Assembly: GCF_019168305.1 (NCBI RefSeq)
Contig: NZ_JAHTBI010000065.1
Coordinates: 1-51,642, forward strand
Origin: Pseudomonas aegrilactucae
Lineage (GTDB): Bacteria > Pseudomonadota > Gammaproteobacteria > Pseudomonadales > Pseudomonadaceae
Direction: 5' to 3'
Length of the DNA stretch: 51,642 nt
Notes under the pieces: generated by a model
What the model saw: only the letters and a program-made list of their open reading frames with translations
The model's database searches: none
What the model was told of the DNA's origin: nothing
Made by a program: the position numbers and the translations under genes
In this document: positions 43,998 through 51,642 of the stretch, in pieces
Layout: each line of letters opens with the position of its first letter
Numbering within the stretch: the first letter of the stretch is position 1

Positions 43998-44040
43998 TGG
44001 GAGCACAGCCATGCGGTTGTCGCTCCCATCGTCGTTTTTT
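43998..44040 (+). terminator. Rho-independent terminator after ybaB
   Basis: TGGGAGC (43998-44004) pairs with GCTCCCA (44022-44028), and the intervening ACAGCC/GGTTGT extends the stem. A run of T ends at 44040. It lies between ybaB and recR, so recR needs read-through or its own promoter. Confidence 0.75.
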
Positions 44041-44072
44041 CGTTCAACCGATGATTTGCCAGGCCTTTTACC

Positions 44073-44732
44073 ATGAGCTTCAGTCCCCTGATTCGCCAAC
44101 TGATCGATGCCCTGCGCACGCTGCCCGGTGTCGGCCAGAAAACCGCCCAGCGCATGGCCTTGCAGCTGCTGGAGCGTGACCGCAGTGGTGGTGTGCGCCT
44201 GGCCCAGGCGCTGAGCCAGGCCATGGAAGGTGTTGGTCATTGCCGCCAGTGCCGCACCTTGACCGAGCAGGAGCTGTGCCCGCAGTGCGCCGATACGCGC
44301 CGCGACGACACCCTGCTGTGTGTGGTGGAGGGGCCGATGGATGTGTATGCGGTGGAGCAGACGGGCTATCGTGGCCGTTACTTCGTGCTCAAGGGGCATT
44401 TGTCGCCGCTGGACGGTCTGGGGCCTGAGGCGATCGGCATTCCGCAGTTGCTGGCGCGCATTGCCGAGCAGGGCACGTTCACCGAGGTGATTCTGGCCAC
44501 CAACCCGACGGTGGAAGGTGAGGCGACGGCGCACTACATCGCGCAGTTGCTGGCCGACAAGGGCTTGATCGCCTCGAGGATCGCCCACGGTGTGCCGTTG
44601 GGGGGGGGAGCTGGAGCTGGTGGATGGCGGGACCCTGGCGCACTCGTTCGCGGGGCGCAAGCCGATCGCGTTGTAACCGTGTTGGCCCTTTCGCTGGCAA
44701 GCCAGCTCCCACAGGTACTCCAAGGCCCTTGA
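44073..44732 (+). CDS. recR: Recombination protein RecR, 3' end frameshifted
   Basis: RecR works with RecO and RecF to load RecA on gapped DNA. A helix-hairpin-helix (LPGVGQKTAQRMA), a zinc finger (C57, C60, C69, C72) and a Toprim domain (VVEGPMD) are intact. After L176 the gene meets a run of nine G (44600-44608), where the normal sequence would have eight. The extra base shifts the frame: 41 unrelated residues running into a REP replace the usual last 22. Removing one G restores ELELVDGGTLAHSFAGRKPIAL and a stop at 44674-44676, a 200-residue RecR. This is either a homopolymer sequencing error or a real slippage mutation. Confidence 0.9.
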   Translation: MSFSPLIRQLIDALRTLPGVGQKTAQRMALQLLERDRSGGVRLAQALSQAMEGVGHCRQCRTLTEQELCPQCADTRRDDTLLCVVEGPMDVYAVEQTGYRGRYFVLKGHLSPLDGLGPEAIGIPQLLARIAEQGTFTEVILATNPTVEGEATAHYIAQLLADKGLIASRIAHGVPLGGGAGAGGWRDPGALVRGAQADRVVTVLALSLASQLPQVLQGP

Positions 44733-44774
44733 AGGCAGTGACGACCCTGTGGGAGCTGGCTTGCCAGCGAAGGG
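44689..44774. repeat. REP inverted pair between recR and apt
   Basis: Left unit 44689-44714 and right unit 44747-44774 are near-perfect reverse complements (CTGTGGGAGCTGGCTTGCC core) separated by 32 nt. They lie between the convergent recR and apt genes and can form one large hairpin. The shifted recR frame reads through the left unit. Confidence 0.85.
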
Positions 44775-44797
44775 TCGCGTAGCGGCCCCGCGCGCGC

Positions 44798-45346
44798 CTA
44801 GCGCTCGTTCAGCGAGAACTCGGTCAGGCAGAACGTCGGGATCCCTGCCGCCTGCAGCTTCTGCGAGCCACCCAGCTCGGGCAGGTCGATGATCGCCGCT
44901 GCTTCGAACACCGCCGCGCCCATGCGCCGAACCAGGTTGGCTGCCGCCAGCAAGGTGCCACCGGTGGCAATCAGGTCATCGAAGATCAGCACCGCATCGC
45001 CCTCGCACAGGCTGTCGGCATGCACTTCCAGGAAGGCCTCGCCGTACTCGGTCTGATACCCCTCGCACAGCACGTCGGCCGGCAGCTTGCCCTGTTTGCG
45101 GAACAGGATCAGCGGCTTGTTGAGCTGGTGGGCAATGATCGAACCGATCAGGAAGCCACGCGCGTCCATTGCGCCGATGTGGCTGAATTCGGCCTCGACA
45201 TAGCGTTCGATGAACTGGTCGGCAACATGGCGCAAGCCCCGCGGCGACTGGAACAGCGGGGTGATGTCGCGAAAGATCACGCCCGGCTTGGGAAAGTCCG
45301 GTACAGGGCGGATCAGGGCTTTGAGGTCGAAGGTTTCGGTGGGCAT
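44798..45346 (-). CDS. apt: Adenine phosphoribosyltransferase
   Basis: A 182-residue purine salvage enzyme making AMP from adenine and PRPP. The type I phosphoribosyltransferase PRPP motif VLIFDDLIATGGT is at 119-131, and the N-terminal VPDFPKPGVIFRDITPL region is typical. It starts at ATG 45346, 54 bp downstream of anr on the same strand. A TATACT on the minus strand (45384-45379) could be its own -10 box. The order apt next to anr is the usual pseudomonad arrangement. Confidence 0.96.
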   Translation of the reverse strand: MPTETFDLKALIRPVPDFPKPGVIFRDITPLFQSPRGLRHVADQFIERYVEAEFSHIGAMDARGFLIGSIIAHQLNKPLILFRKQGKLPADVLCEGYQTEYGEAFLEVHADSLCEGDAVLIFDDLIATGGTLLAAANLVRRMGAAVFEAAAIIDLPELGGSQKLQAAGIPTFCLTEFSLNER

Positions 45347-45400
45347 GGTGCAGGTATCCTGAAAGGCAAACGCCGGCCAGTATACCTGCTGCTGCGCGTT

Positions 45401-46135
45401 TCAGTTGTCCAGCGAACCACCCGCCAGGGCGCACAGCTGGATCGGGTCGATGATGCGCACTTCCTTGCCTTCGGCTTCGATCAGGCCGTTCTGCTGGAAG
45501 CGCGTGAACACCCGCGACACGGTTTCCACCGCCAGGCCCAGGTAGTTGCCGATCTCGTTGCGCGACATGCTCAGGCGGAACTGGTTGGCCGAGTAGCCGC
45601 GGGCACGGAAGCGTGCCGACAGGTTGACCAGGAAGGTGGCAATGCGCTCGTCGGCGGTCTTTTTCGACAGCAGCAGCATCATCTGCTGGTCGTCGCGAAT
45701 CTCGCGGCTCATCACGCGCATCAACTGGCGACGCAGTTGCGGCAGTTGCACCGACAGCTCGTCGAGGCGCTCGAACGGAATTTCACACACCGAGGTGGTT
45801 TCCTGGGCCTGGGCCGATACCGGGTAGGCCTCGGTGTCCATGCCCGACAGCCCGACCAGCTCGCTGGGCAGGTGAAAGCCGGTGATCTGCTCTTCGCCGC
45901 TGTCGCTCAGGCTGAAGGTCTTGAGTGCGCCGGAGCGTACGGCATACACCGAGCCGAAGTTGTCGCCCTGCCGAAACAGAAACTCGCCTTTTTTCAGCGG
46001 ACGCCCGCGTTTGACGATGTCATCCAGTGCGTCCATGTCTTCCAGGTTCAGTGAAAGCGGCAGGCACAGAGGCGCCAGGCTGCAATCCTTGCAATGGGCC
46101 TGGTTGTGAGCGCGCAGTTTAACTGGCTCGGACAT
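45401..46135 (-). CDS. anr: Anaerobic regulator ANR (FNR family)
   Basis: An oxygen-sensing CRP/FNR-type activator, 244 residues. Four cysteines for a 4Fe-4S cluster are C15, C18 and C24 (CKDCSLAPLC) and C117 (TTSVCEIPF). A cyclic-nucleotide-type barrel and a dimer helix follow (QLRRQLMRVMSREIRDD). The C-terminal HTH recognition region SRNEIGNYLGLAVETVSRVF would recognise TTGAT-N4-ATCAA. I choose the ATG at 46135, which matches known ANR starts and has AGAAGGATCG upstream; ten extra codons are open before it. A matching site lies in front of hemN. Confidence 0.96.
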   Translation of the reverse strand: MSEPVKLRAHNQAHCKDCSLAPLCLPLSLNLEDMDALDDIVKRGRPLKKGEFLFRQGDNFGSVYAVRSGALKTFSLSDSGEEQITGFHLPSELVGLSGMDTEAYPVSAQAQETTSVCEIPFERLDELSVQLPQLRRQLMRVMSREIRDDQQMMLLLSKKTADERIATFLVNLSARFRARGYSANQFRLSMSRNEIGNYLGLAVETVSRVFTRFQQNGLIEAEGKEVRIIDPIQLCALAGGSLDN

Positions 46136-46292
46136 TTCGATCGATCCTTCTGGGAAAGCACACATAAGCCGTAAGGGTAACTCAGACGGCCGGGTTCAGG
46201 CCAGCGTGCGCACTTTTGATGCGGGCTGGTCTCACGATCGGCGACGATAGGCCGATAACCTTCAATAGTGTCCCTTGCAAGGAAGCCTGTCC

Positions 46293-46760
46293 ATGCGTTC
46301 AATCGATCTCAATGCGCCAAACCTCGCCGCGTCGGCGACGGCACCCGCACCCAGCGACACACCTTCAGCCTCCGGCGTTACCCTTGCAGAGGCCGTGGCG
46401 CCTGCTGCAGAGGGGGTGCGGGTGAACCTCTCGGCAGGTGGCATGCGCGCCTCGAAAAGCAGTGGCGACAAGGATATCGAGGAGAGTGGCCTGCCCGATA
46501 CCATCCAGAAGATGCTCAAGATGATCCGCAAACTGCAAAAGGAGTTGGCGGAGAAAATGGAGCAGCTCAATGCGGTGATGCGCGATGACTCGCTCAGCCC
46601 TGAAGAAATGCGACAAAGAGTCTCATCCCTGCAGGGCGAAATCACCACCCTGGCCGGTGCACTGACCACTGCCAATGCGGCCTTGGCCAAGGCCATGAAG
46701 CAGCAGAACCTGACCCTCGATCAGGTGGCCAAGGTGCTGGAATTGCTCGCAGCGAAATAA
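46293..46760 (+). CDS. Conserved-looking hypothetical coiled-coil protein
   Basis: A 155-residue protein of unknown function. The N-terminal half is Ala/Ser/Pro-rich and probably disordered (SATAPAPSDTPSASG). From about residue 65 to 150 it is helical and charged, with a likely coiled coil (KMLKMIRKLQKELAEKMEQL and TTLAGALTTANAALAKA). There is no signal peptide or membrane segment. The ATG at 46293 follows AAGGAAG; the frame is open 6 codons further but without a better start. It is divergent from anr and tail-to-tail with hemN, 16 bp between stop codons. Confidence 0.75.
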   Translation: MRSIDLNAPNLAASATAPAPSDTPSASGVTLAEAVAPAAEGVRVNLSAGGMRASKSSGDKDIEESGLPDTIQKMLKMIRKLQKELAEKMEQLNAVMRDDSLSPEEMRQRVSSLQGEITTLAGALTTANAALAKAMKQQNLTLDQVAKVLELLAAK

Positions 46761-46776
46761 GGCGTGCCCCCGGGCT

Positions 46777-48159
46777 TCAGATAACCCGGGAAAACCGCTG
46801 GCGGTTGTGCAGGTCCAGGTAGGCATCGAACACCATGCACACCGAACGTACCAGCAGGCGGCCGGCGGGCAGCACCTTGATGCCGCGGGCATCCAGGCTG
46901 ATCAGGCCGTCCCTGGCCATGCCCAGAAGCGCTGGCCACTGCGCGTTGAAGTAACCGCGGAAATCGATGGTGAACGCCCGCTCGATGGCCTCGAAGTCCA
47001 GTTCGAAATGGCAGATCAACTGCTGGATCACCGCACGGCGCAGGCGATCGTCCTCGTTGCACATCAGGCCGCGGCGGGTGGGCAGTTGCGCCGTGTCCAG
47101 GGTGTTCTGGTACTCGTTCAGATCGCTGCTGTTCTGGCAGTAGAGGTCGCCGATCTGGCTGATGGCCGACACCCCCAGGCCGATCAGGTCGCAATGGCCG
47201 TGGGTGGTATAGCCCTGGAAGTTGCGCTGCAGCGTCGACTCTTCCTGGGCGATGGCCAGTTCGTCGTCGGGCAGGGCGAAGTGGTCCATGCCGATGTAGC
47301 GGTAGCCGGCCTGGGTCAGTTGTTCGATGGTGTTGTGCAGCATCTCCAGCTTGAGCGCCGGTGCCGGCAGGTCGTTGCCGTCGATGCGCCGCTGCGGCAT
47401 GAAGCGCTCGGGCAGGTGGGCGTAGTTGAACACCGAGAGGCGGTCGGGCTGCAGCTTGATTACCTCTTCGACAGTGCGCGCAAAGCCTTCGGCGCTCTGC
47501 TTGGGCAGGCCGTAGATCAGGTCCAGGTTGATCGAGCGGAACTGCAGGGTGCGCGCCGCCTCGATGATTGCGCGGGTCTGCTCCAGGCTTTGCAGGCGGT
47601 TGACCGCCCGTTGCACGACGGGGTCCAGGTCCTGCACGCCAAGGCTGACGCGGTTGAAGCCCAGTTCGCGCAACAGGCCCATGGTCGACCAGTCGGCTTC
47701 ACGCGGGTCGATCTCGATGCCGTAGTCGCCCGAATCGTCATCCAGCAGGTTGAAGTGCTGGCGCAGGTGCGCCATCAGCTGGCGCAGTTCGACATGGCTG
47801 AGAAACGTCGGTGTGCCGCCACCCAGGTGCAGTTGCTCGACGCTCTGCCTGGGGTCCAGGTGGCAGGCGATCAACTGGATCTCGTGTTCTAGGCGCTGCA
47901 GGTAGGGCAGGGCGCGGCCGCGATCCTTGGTGATCACCTTGTTGCAGGCGCAGTAGTAGCAGATATTGGCGCAGAACGGCACGTGCACGTACAGCGACAG
48001 TGGGCGCGCCGCCCGGCGGCTGTCGCGCAGGGCATGCAGCAGGTCGAAGGAGCCGACCTGGCTGTGCAGTTGCACGGCGGTCGGGTAGGAGGTGTAGCGC
48101 GGGCCCGCCAGATCGTAACGGCGAATCAGGTCGGGGTCCCAGTGGAGGGCGTCGAGCAT
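46777..48159 (-). CDS. hemN: Oxygen-independent coproporphyrinogen III dehydrogenase
   Basis: A radical SAM enzyme that decarboxylates coproporphyrinogen III in haem synthesis without oxygen. It has 460 residues. The 4Fe-4S/SAM motif is C63-ANI-C67-YY-C70. The substrate and SAM-binding LHLGGGTPTFLS and GVQDLDPVVQRAVNR segments are present, and so is the C-terminal HemN domain. It starts at ATG 48159, with an ANR box at 48221-48234 upstream, so it is expected to be induced at low oxygen. Confidence 0.97.
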   Translation of the reverse strand: MLDALHWDPDLIRRYDLAGPRYTSYPTAVQLHSQVGSFDLLHALRDSRRAARPLSLYVHVPFCANICYYCACNKVITKDRGRALPYLQRLEHEIQLIACHLDPRQSVEQLHLGGGTPTFLSHVELRQLMAHLRQHFNLLDDDSGDYGIEIDPREADWSTMGLLRELGFNRVSLGVQDLDPVVQRAVNRLQSLEQTRAIIEAARTLQFRSINLDLIYGLPKQSAEGFARTVEEVIKLQPDRLSVFNYAHLPERFMPQRRIDGNDLPAPALKLEMLHNTIEQLTQAGYRYIGMDHFALPDDELAIAQEESTLQRNFQGYTTHGHCDLIGLGVSAISQIGDLYCQNSSDLNEYQNTLDTAQLPTRRGLMCNEDDRLRRAVIQQLICHFELDFEAIERAFTIDFRGYFNAQWPALLGMARDGLISLDARGIKVLPAGRLLVRSVCMVFDAYLDLHNRQRFSRVI

Positions 48160-48220
48160 GGTGGCAGTCCCTGGAATGGCGGCAGTGTCCGGAGTCTAGG
48201 GAGCGTTGTGACAGAACGTG

Positions 48221-48234
48221 TTGATTTGTATCAA
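48221..48234. promoter_or_regulatory. ANR/FNR box upstream of hemN
   Basis: TTGATTTGTATCAA is a perfect TTGAT-N4-ATCAA palindrome. It lies 62-75 bp before the hemN ATG, a distance that suits an activator site near -41 of the start site. anr itself is encoded 2 kb away in the same cluster. Confidence 0.85.
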
Positions 48235-48241
48235 CGGGTGT

Positions 48242-48925
48242 TCAGTGGCCCATGAGCCAGTGCTGGTGCGGGCCGGGCAGGGTCCACAGGCCGAACAGGA
48301 TGACCAGCACGCCACCGGTGATGCGTACCCCGCGCTTGCGCAGCAGGGCGTTGGTGCGTTCGGCGGCCAGCCCTGTGGCCAGCAGCACCGGCCAGGTGCC
48401 CAGGCCGAAGGCCAGCATCAGCAGCGCGCTGTCGAGCGCGTTGCCCTGGCTGGCGGCCCACAGCAGGGTGCTGTAGACCAGCCCGCAGGGCAGCCAGCCC
48501 CACAGTGCGCCCAGCAGCAGCGCGCGCGGCAGGCTCGACACCGGCAGCAGCCGGGTGGCCACGGGCTGGATATGCCGCCACAGGCCACGGCCCAGGCGTT
48601 CGATACGGGTCAGGCCGCTCCACCAGCCCGCCAGGTACAGGCCCATGCAGATCAGCAGCAGTGCGGCGAGTACGCGCATGCCGGTGGCCAGCGGGCTGTC
48701 GGCCAGGGCCCAGCCGGCCAGGCCGAGCAACAGCCCGGCAGTGGCGTAGCTGAGGATGCGCCCGGCGTTGTAGGCCAGCAGCAGGTTGAAGCGACGGCTG
48801 CGTTGTTCCCTGGGAATCGCCAGGGTCAGTGCGCCCATCAGGCCGCCGCACATGCCCAGGCAGTGCCCGCCACCGAGCAGGCCGAGGATCAGTGCCGAAC
48901 TCAGCAGCGGCAGCAGTTCAAGCAC
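48242..48925 (-). CDS. TauE/SafE-like membrane protein of the cbb3 maturation cluster
   Basis: A 227-residue polytopic inner-membrane protein of the sulfite exporter TauE/SafE-like family. The N-terminal LGLLGGGHCLGMCGGLMGAL motif with its Cys/His residues suggests metal handling, and LWGWLPCGLVYSTLLWA repeats a Cys in a second half. The start is the GTG at 48925-48923, which overlaps the ccoS stop by 8 bp; the open frame further upstream is a shadow of ccoS. Relatives in this position are thought to help copper or cytochrome assembly, but the substrate is not shown. Confidence 0.85.
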   Translation of the reverse strand: MLELLPLLSSALILGLLGGGHCLGMCGGLMGALTLAIPREQRSRRFNLLLAYNAGRILSYATAGLLLGLAGWALADSPLATGMRVLAALLLICMGLYLAGWWSGLTRIERLGRGLWRHIQPVATRLLPVSSLPRALLLGALWGWLPCGLVYSTLLWAASQGNALDSALLMLAFGLGTWPVLLATGLAAERTNALLRKRGVRITGGVLVILFGLWTLPGPHQHWLMGH

Positions 48926-49133
48926 GGGGCGGGGTATCCTGCTGGTCGGCCTTGCGCGGTTCGGCTTCGTCCAGCGCGGCCTGGTGCTTGGGGTCCTGGT
49001 CGTCGAACAGGATGCTGTGCGCCGGCCCTTCGAGGTCGTCGTACTGGCCGCTGTCCACCGCCCAGAAGAAGATGTAGACGGCAATCGCAACGATCAGCAG
49101 CGCAGCGGGAATCATGACGTAGAGCGCTGGCAT
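48918..49133 (-). CDS. ccoS: cbb3-type cytochrome oxidase assembly protein CcoS
   Basis: A small 71-residue membrane protein needed for cofactor insertion into cbb3 oxidase. It starts MPALYVMIPAALLIVAIAVYIFFWAV, one membrane helix, followed by SGQYDDLEGPAHSILFDD, the CcoS signature, and an acidic tail. It lies 12 bp downstream of ccoI and overlaps the next gene. Confidence 0.94.
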   Translation of the reverse strand: MPALYVMIPAALLIVAIAVYIFFWAVDSGQYDDLEGPAHSILFDDQDPKHQAALDEAEPRKADQQDTPPRA

Positions 49134-49145
49134 GGTGTCTCCGGG

Positions 49146-51599
49146 TCAGGCCGTCGCGGGGCGTGCGGCGTCGAGGGTGGGTGAGCTGCCGGGCAGCGCG
49201 CGTATACGCGTGAGGCGCAGGGCATTGAGTACCACGATCAGCGAGCTGACCGACATGCCCACCGCCGCCCAGATCGGCGTGATCCAGCCCAGCGCGGCGA
49301 AGGGCAGCATGAGGCCATTGTACAGGCCTGCCCACAGCAGGTTCTCGATGATGATGCGCCGCGTACGGCGGGCCAGGGCGAAGGCCTGTATCAGCGCCTC
49401 CAGACGGTTGGACAACAGCACCGCATCGGCGCTGGTCTTGGCCAGGTCCGTGGCCGAGCCCATGGCGATACTGATGTCGGCCGCCGCCAGCACCGGCACG
49501 TCGTTGACCCCGTCACCCAGCATCAGCACCTTGTGCCCCTGCGCCTGCAGGGCCTTGAGCCGCTGCAGCTTGTCGTCCGGGCGCAGGCCGCCGACGGCCT
49601 GGTCGATCTGCAGTTCGGCGGCGACACTGGCCACCATCGGCGAGCTGTCACCCGACAGCAGCAGGGTCTGCCAGCCCCGTGCGCGGCACGCCGCGAGCAG
49701 GTCGGCGGCGTCATGGCGCAGGCGGTCGTCGAGCACGAACCAGGCCAGCGGTCCGTCGCAGTCGCCCAGCAGCAGCCATTGCCCGGGCTCGTCCGGCATG
49801 GCCGGGGCCGGGCTGTTGCTCAGGGCGCAGACGAAGGCGGCCTGGCCGATGCGCAGGCGCTGCTGCCCGACCTGACCTTCAAGGCCCAGCCCCGGCGTGC
49901 TCCGTACGTTGTCGGCGTTTGCGATGGTGCGCCCGAAAGCGCGCGCAATCGGGTGCTCGGAGCGGTGTTCGAGCGCGGCGGCGAGGCTCAGGCACTGGTC
50001 GGCATCCAGCCCGCCCAGCGGGCGAATGGCACGCAGGGTCAGGCGGCCTTCGGTGAGGGTGCCGGTCTTGTCGAAGATCACCGTGTCGATCTGGTTCAGG
50101 CCTTCCAGCACATGGCCGCGGGTCAGTAACAGGCCGAGCGTGTGCAGGGTGCCGGTGGCGGCGGTGAGTGCGGTCGGGGTGGCCAGCGACAGCGCGCACG
50201 GGCAGGTGGCGACCAGCATCGCCAGCACGATCCAGAAGGCCCGGGCCGGGTCCAGTTGCCACCACAGCAGGCCGATGGCGGCAGCGGCCACCAGCGAGAA
50301 CAGCAGGAACCACTGCGAGGCGCGGTCGGCGATCACCGCCAGGCGCGGTTTTTCCGATTGGGCGCGCTCCAGCAGGCGCACGATGGCGGACAGGCGAGTG
50401 TCCTGGCCCAGTGCCTGGACTTCAACGGTCAATACGCTTTCGACGTTCAGGGTGCCGGCGGTGACTGCATCGCCACGCTGGCGCGGTTGTGGCAGGTATT
50501 CGCCCGTCAGCAGCGACTCGTCGACGCTGGACTGGCCGTCGACGATGCGCCCGTCGGCCGGCAGCACGGCGCCCGGGTGCACCAGCACGTGGTCACCGGT
50601 CTGCAGTTCGCGCAGCAGGATGCGCTCGCTGCTGCCGTTGTCGGCCAGGCGCAGGCAGGAAGCCGGCAGCAGGTTGACCAGTTGCGCGGTGGCGGCGGCG
50701 GTACGCTCGCGGGCGCGCCGCTCCAGGTAGCGACCGGCCAGCAGGAACAGCGCAAACATGCCCACCGCGTCGAAATACAGCTCGCCGCTGCCGGTGATGG
50801 CGGTCCAGATGCCGGCGAAATAGGCCAGGCCGATGGCCAGCGACACCGACACGTCCATGGTCAGGTGGCGCGTGCGCAGGTCGCGCGCCGCGCCCTTGAA
50901 GAAGGGGGCACAGCTGTAGAACACGATCGGCGTGGTCAGAAACAGCGCGACCCAGCGCAGGATGGTGTGCAGCTCCGGGCTCAGGTCGATATTGAATTCG
51001 GGCCAGGTGGCCATGGTCGCCATCATCGCCTGGAACCACAGCAGGCCGGCCACGCCCAGCTGGCGCAGGGCGGTGCGGTTTTCACTGGCCAGTTGCTCGG
51101 CGGCGCGGTCGGCCTGGTACGGATGGGCGGCGTAGCCGATGTGGCGCAGTTCGGCGAGCAGTGCGGACAACGCCAGCTGGCTGTCGGCCCACTGCACGTG
51201 CAGGCGGTGGTTGGAGAGGTTCAGGCGCGCTTCGGCGACGCCAGGCAGGTTGCGCAGGTGCTTCTCGATCAGCCAGCCGCACGCCGCGCAACTGATGCCT
51301 TCGATCAGCAGGGTGGTTTCGGCCAGTTCGCCTTCATGGCGCACGAAGGGTTTTTGCACATCGGCGCGGTCGTACAGTGCCAGTTCGTCGGCCAGTTGGC
51401 GGGGCAGTGCGTCGGGGTTGGCACTGGCTTCGCTGCGGTGCTGGTAATAGCTTTCGAGGTTGCCGGCGACGATGGCCTCGGCCACGGCCTGGCAACCGGG
51501 GCAGCAGAACGCACGGGATTCGCCGAGCACCACGGCGGTGAAGTGGCTGGCGGTGGGTACAGGCAGGGCGCAGTGGTAGCAGGGCGTGGGGGTGGTCAT
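49146..51599 (-). CDS. ccoI: Copper-translocating P-type ATPase CcoI (FixI-like)
   Basis: A P1B-type ATPase that exports copper for cbb3 oxidase assembly. It has 817 residues. A Cys-rich N-terminus (CYHC at 7-10, FCCPGC at 31-36) precedes a heavy-metal domain with C104 and C107 (GISCAACGW). Eight membrane helices are expected. The translocation motif CPC is at 466-468 and the phosphorylated residue is D510 in DKTGT. TGE (365-367) and the MLGDGVNDVPVL hinge are present. It starts at ATG 51599 and is followed by ccoS. The ccoGH genes would lie beyond the window edge. Confidence 0.95.
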   Translation of the reverse strand: MTTPTPCYHCALPVPTASHFTAVVLGESRAFCCPGCQAVAEAIVAGNLESYYQHRSEASANPDALPRQLADELALYDRADVQKPFVRHEGELAETTLLIEGISCAACGWLIEKHLRNLPGVAEARLNLSNHRLHVQWADSQLALSALLAELRHIGYAAHPYQADRAAEQLASENRTALRQLGVAGLLWFQAMMATMATWPEFNIDLSPELHTILRWVALFLTTPIVFYSCAPFFKGAARDLRTRHLTMDVSVSLAIGLAYFAGIWTAITGSGELYFDAVGMFALFLLAGRYLERRARERTAAATAQLVNLLPASCLRLADNGSSERILLRELQTGDHVLVHPGAVLPADGRIVDGQSSVDESLLTGEYLPQPRQRGDAVTAGTLNVESVLTVEVQALGQDTRLSAIVRLLERAQSEKPRLAVIADRASQWFLLFSLVAAAAIGLLWWQLDPARAFWIVLAMLVATCPCALSLATPTALTAATGTLHTLGLLLTRGHVLEGLNQIDTVIFDKTGTLTEGRLTLRAIRPLGGLDADQCLSLAAALEHRSEHPIARAFGRTIANADNVRSTPGLGLEGQVGQQRLRIGQAAFVCALSNSPAPAMPDEPGQWLLLGDCDGPLAWFVLDDRLRHDAADLLAACRARGWQTLLLSGDSSPMVASVAAELQIDQAVGGLRPDDKLQRLKALQAQGHKVLMLGDGVNDVPVLAAADISIAMGSATDLAKTSADAVLLSNRLEALIQAFALARRTRRIIIENLLWAGLYNGLMLPFAALGWITPIWAAVGMSVSSLIVVLNALRLTRIRALPGSSPTLDAARPATA

Positions 51600-51626
51600 T
51601 GTTATCTATCGCAGAGTGGTGGTGAC

Positions 51627-51642
51627 CCCTTCGCTGGCAAGC
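51627..51642 (-). repeat. REP element cut by the window end
   Basis: CCCTTCGCTGGCAAGC matches the left half of the REP unit at 44689-44714, 28 bp upstream of the ccoI start. The rest is outside the window. Confidence 0.7.

Noticed and set aside
46768..46790. CCCGGG repeat pair as a terminator between 46760 and hemN
   Set aside because: Each arm is self-palindromic, there is no T tract on either strand, and it overlaps the hemN stop codon; evidence too weak.

Overview
The window is a 51.6 kb piece of a Pseudomonas chromosome, most likely from the P. putida group. The evidence is GC-rich codon use, the dnaX-ybaB-recR-apt-anr-hemN-ccoS-ccoI and smc-zipA-ligA core blocks, an ANR box in front of hemN, REP elements built on CTGTGGGAGCTGGCTTGCCAGCGAA, and a Wss-type acetylated cellulose operon. 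No integrase, transposase, tRNA, rRNA or CRISPR array is visible. The only RNA gene I can support is the signal recognition particle RNA (ffs).

Layout. 1-108 is the 3' end of a plus-strand gene. 177-4023 is xdhAB (xanthine dehydrogenase) on the minus strand, divergent from a GntR/FCD regulator at 4305-4964. Plus-strand core genes follow: smc, zipA, ligA, a zinc-ribbon metallopeptidase and ffs (up to about 13445). Between ffs and dnaX lies a 28 kb accessory block. It holds a solitary SF1 helicase-like gene, an AT-rich spacer, a small protein of unknown function and a DUF4434-like lipoprotein, all on the plus strand. Two adjacent minus-strand exopolysaccharide operons follow in that block. From 41556 the core resumes: dnaX, ybaB and recR (plus), then apt, anr, a small coiled-coil gene (plus), hemN, a TauE/SafE-like gene, ccoS and ccoI.

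Exopolysaccharide block. The cellulose operon is wssA/bcsQ-bcsA-bcsB-bcsZ-bcsC-wssF-wssG-wssH-wssI (32336 down to 17473). Its genes overlap or nearly touch and cover regulation, synthesis, export, trimming and O-acetylation. Just upstream, on the same strand, is a second five-gene operon (41140 down to 32847). It encodes a BcsB-like periplasmic protein, an NfrB-like processive GT2 glycosyltransferase with a C-terminal MshEN c-di-GMP-type domain, an NfrA-like TPR/beta-barrel outer-membrane protein, an AlgX/AlgJ-like acetyltransferase and an AlgF-like protein. This looks like a distinct c-di-GMP-responsive, O-acetylated glycan secretion system. It has no MBOAT acetyl exporter of its own and may borrow WssH from the cellulose operon. 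It is the best candidate here for an under-described system.

Respiration block. ccoI and ccoS (cbb3 oxidase maturation), the TauE/SafE-like gene, hemN (oxygen-independent haem synthesis) and anr (oxygen-sensing regulator) form the usual pseudomonad low-oxygen cluster. A perfect TTGAT-N4-ATCAA site sits about 60 bp upstream of hemN.

Notable defects and signals. recR carries one extra G in a G9 run, which replaces its last 22 residues. xdhA has a convincing promoter overlapped by three GGTCA half-sites. xdhC is not next to xdhAB.
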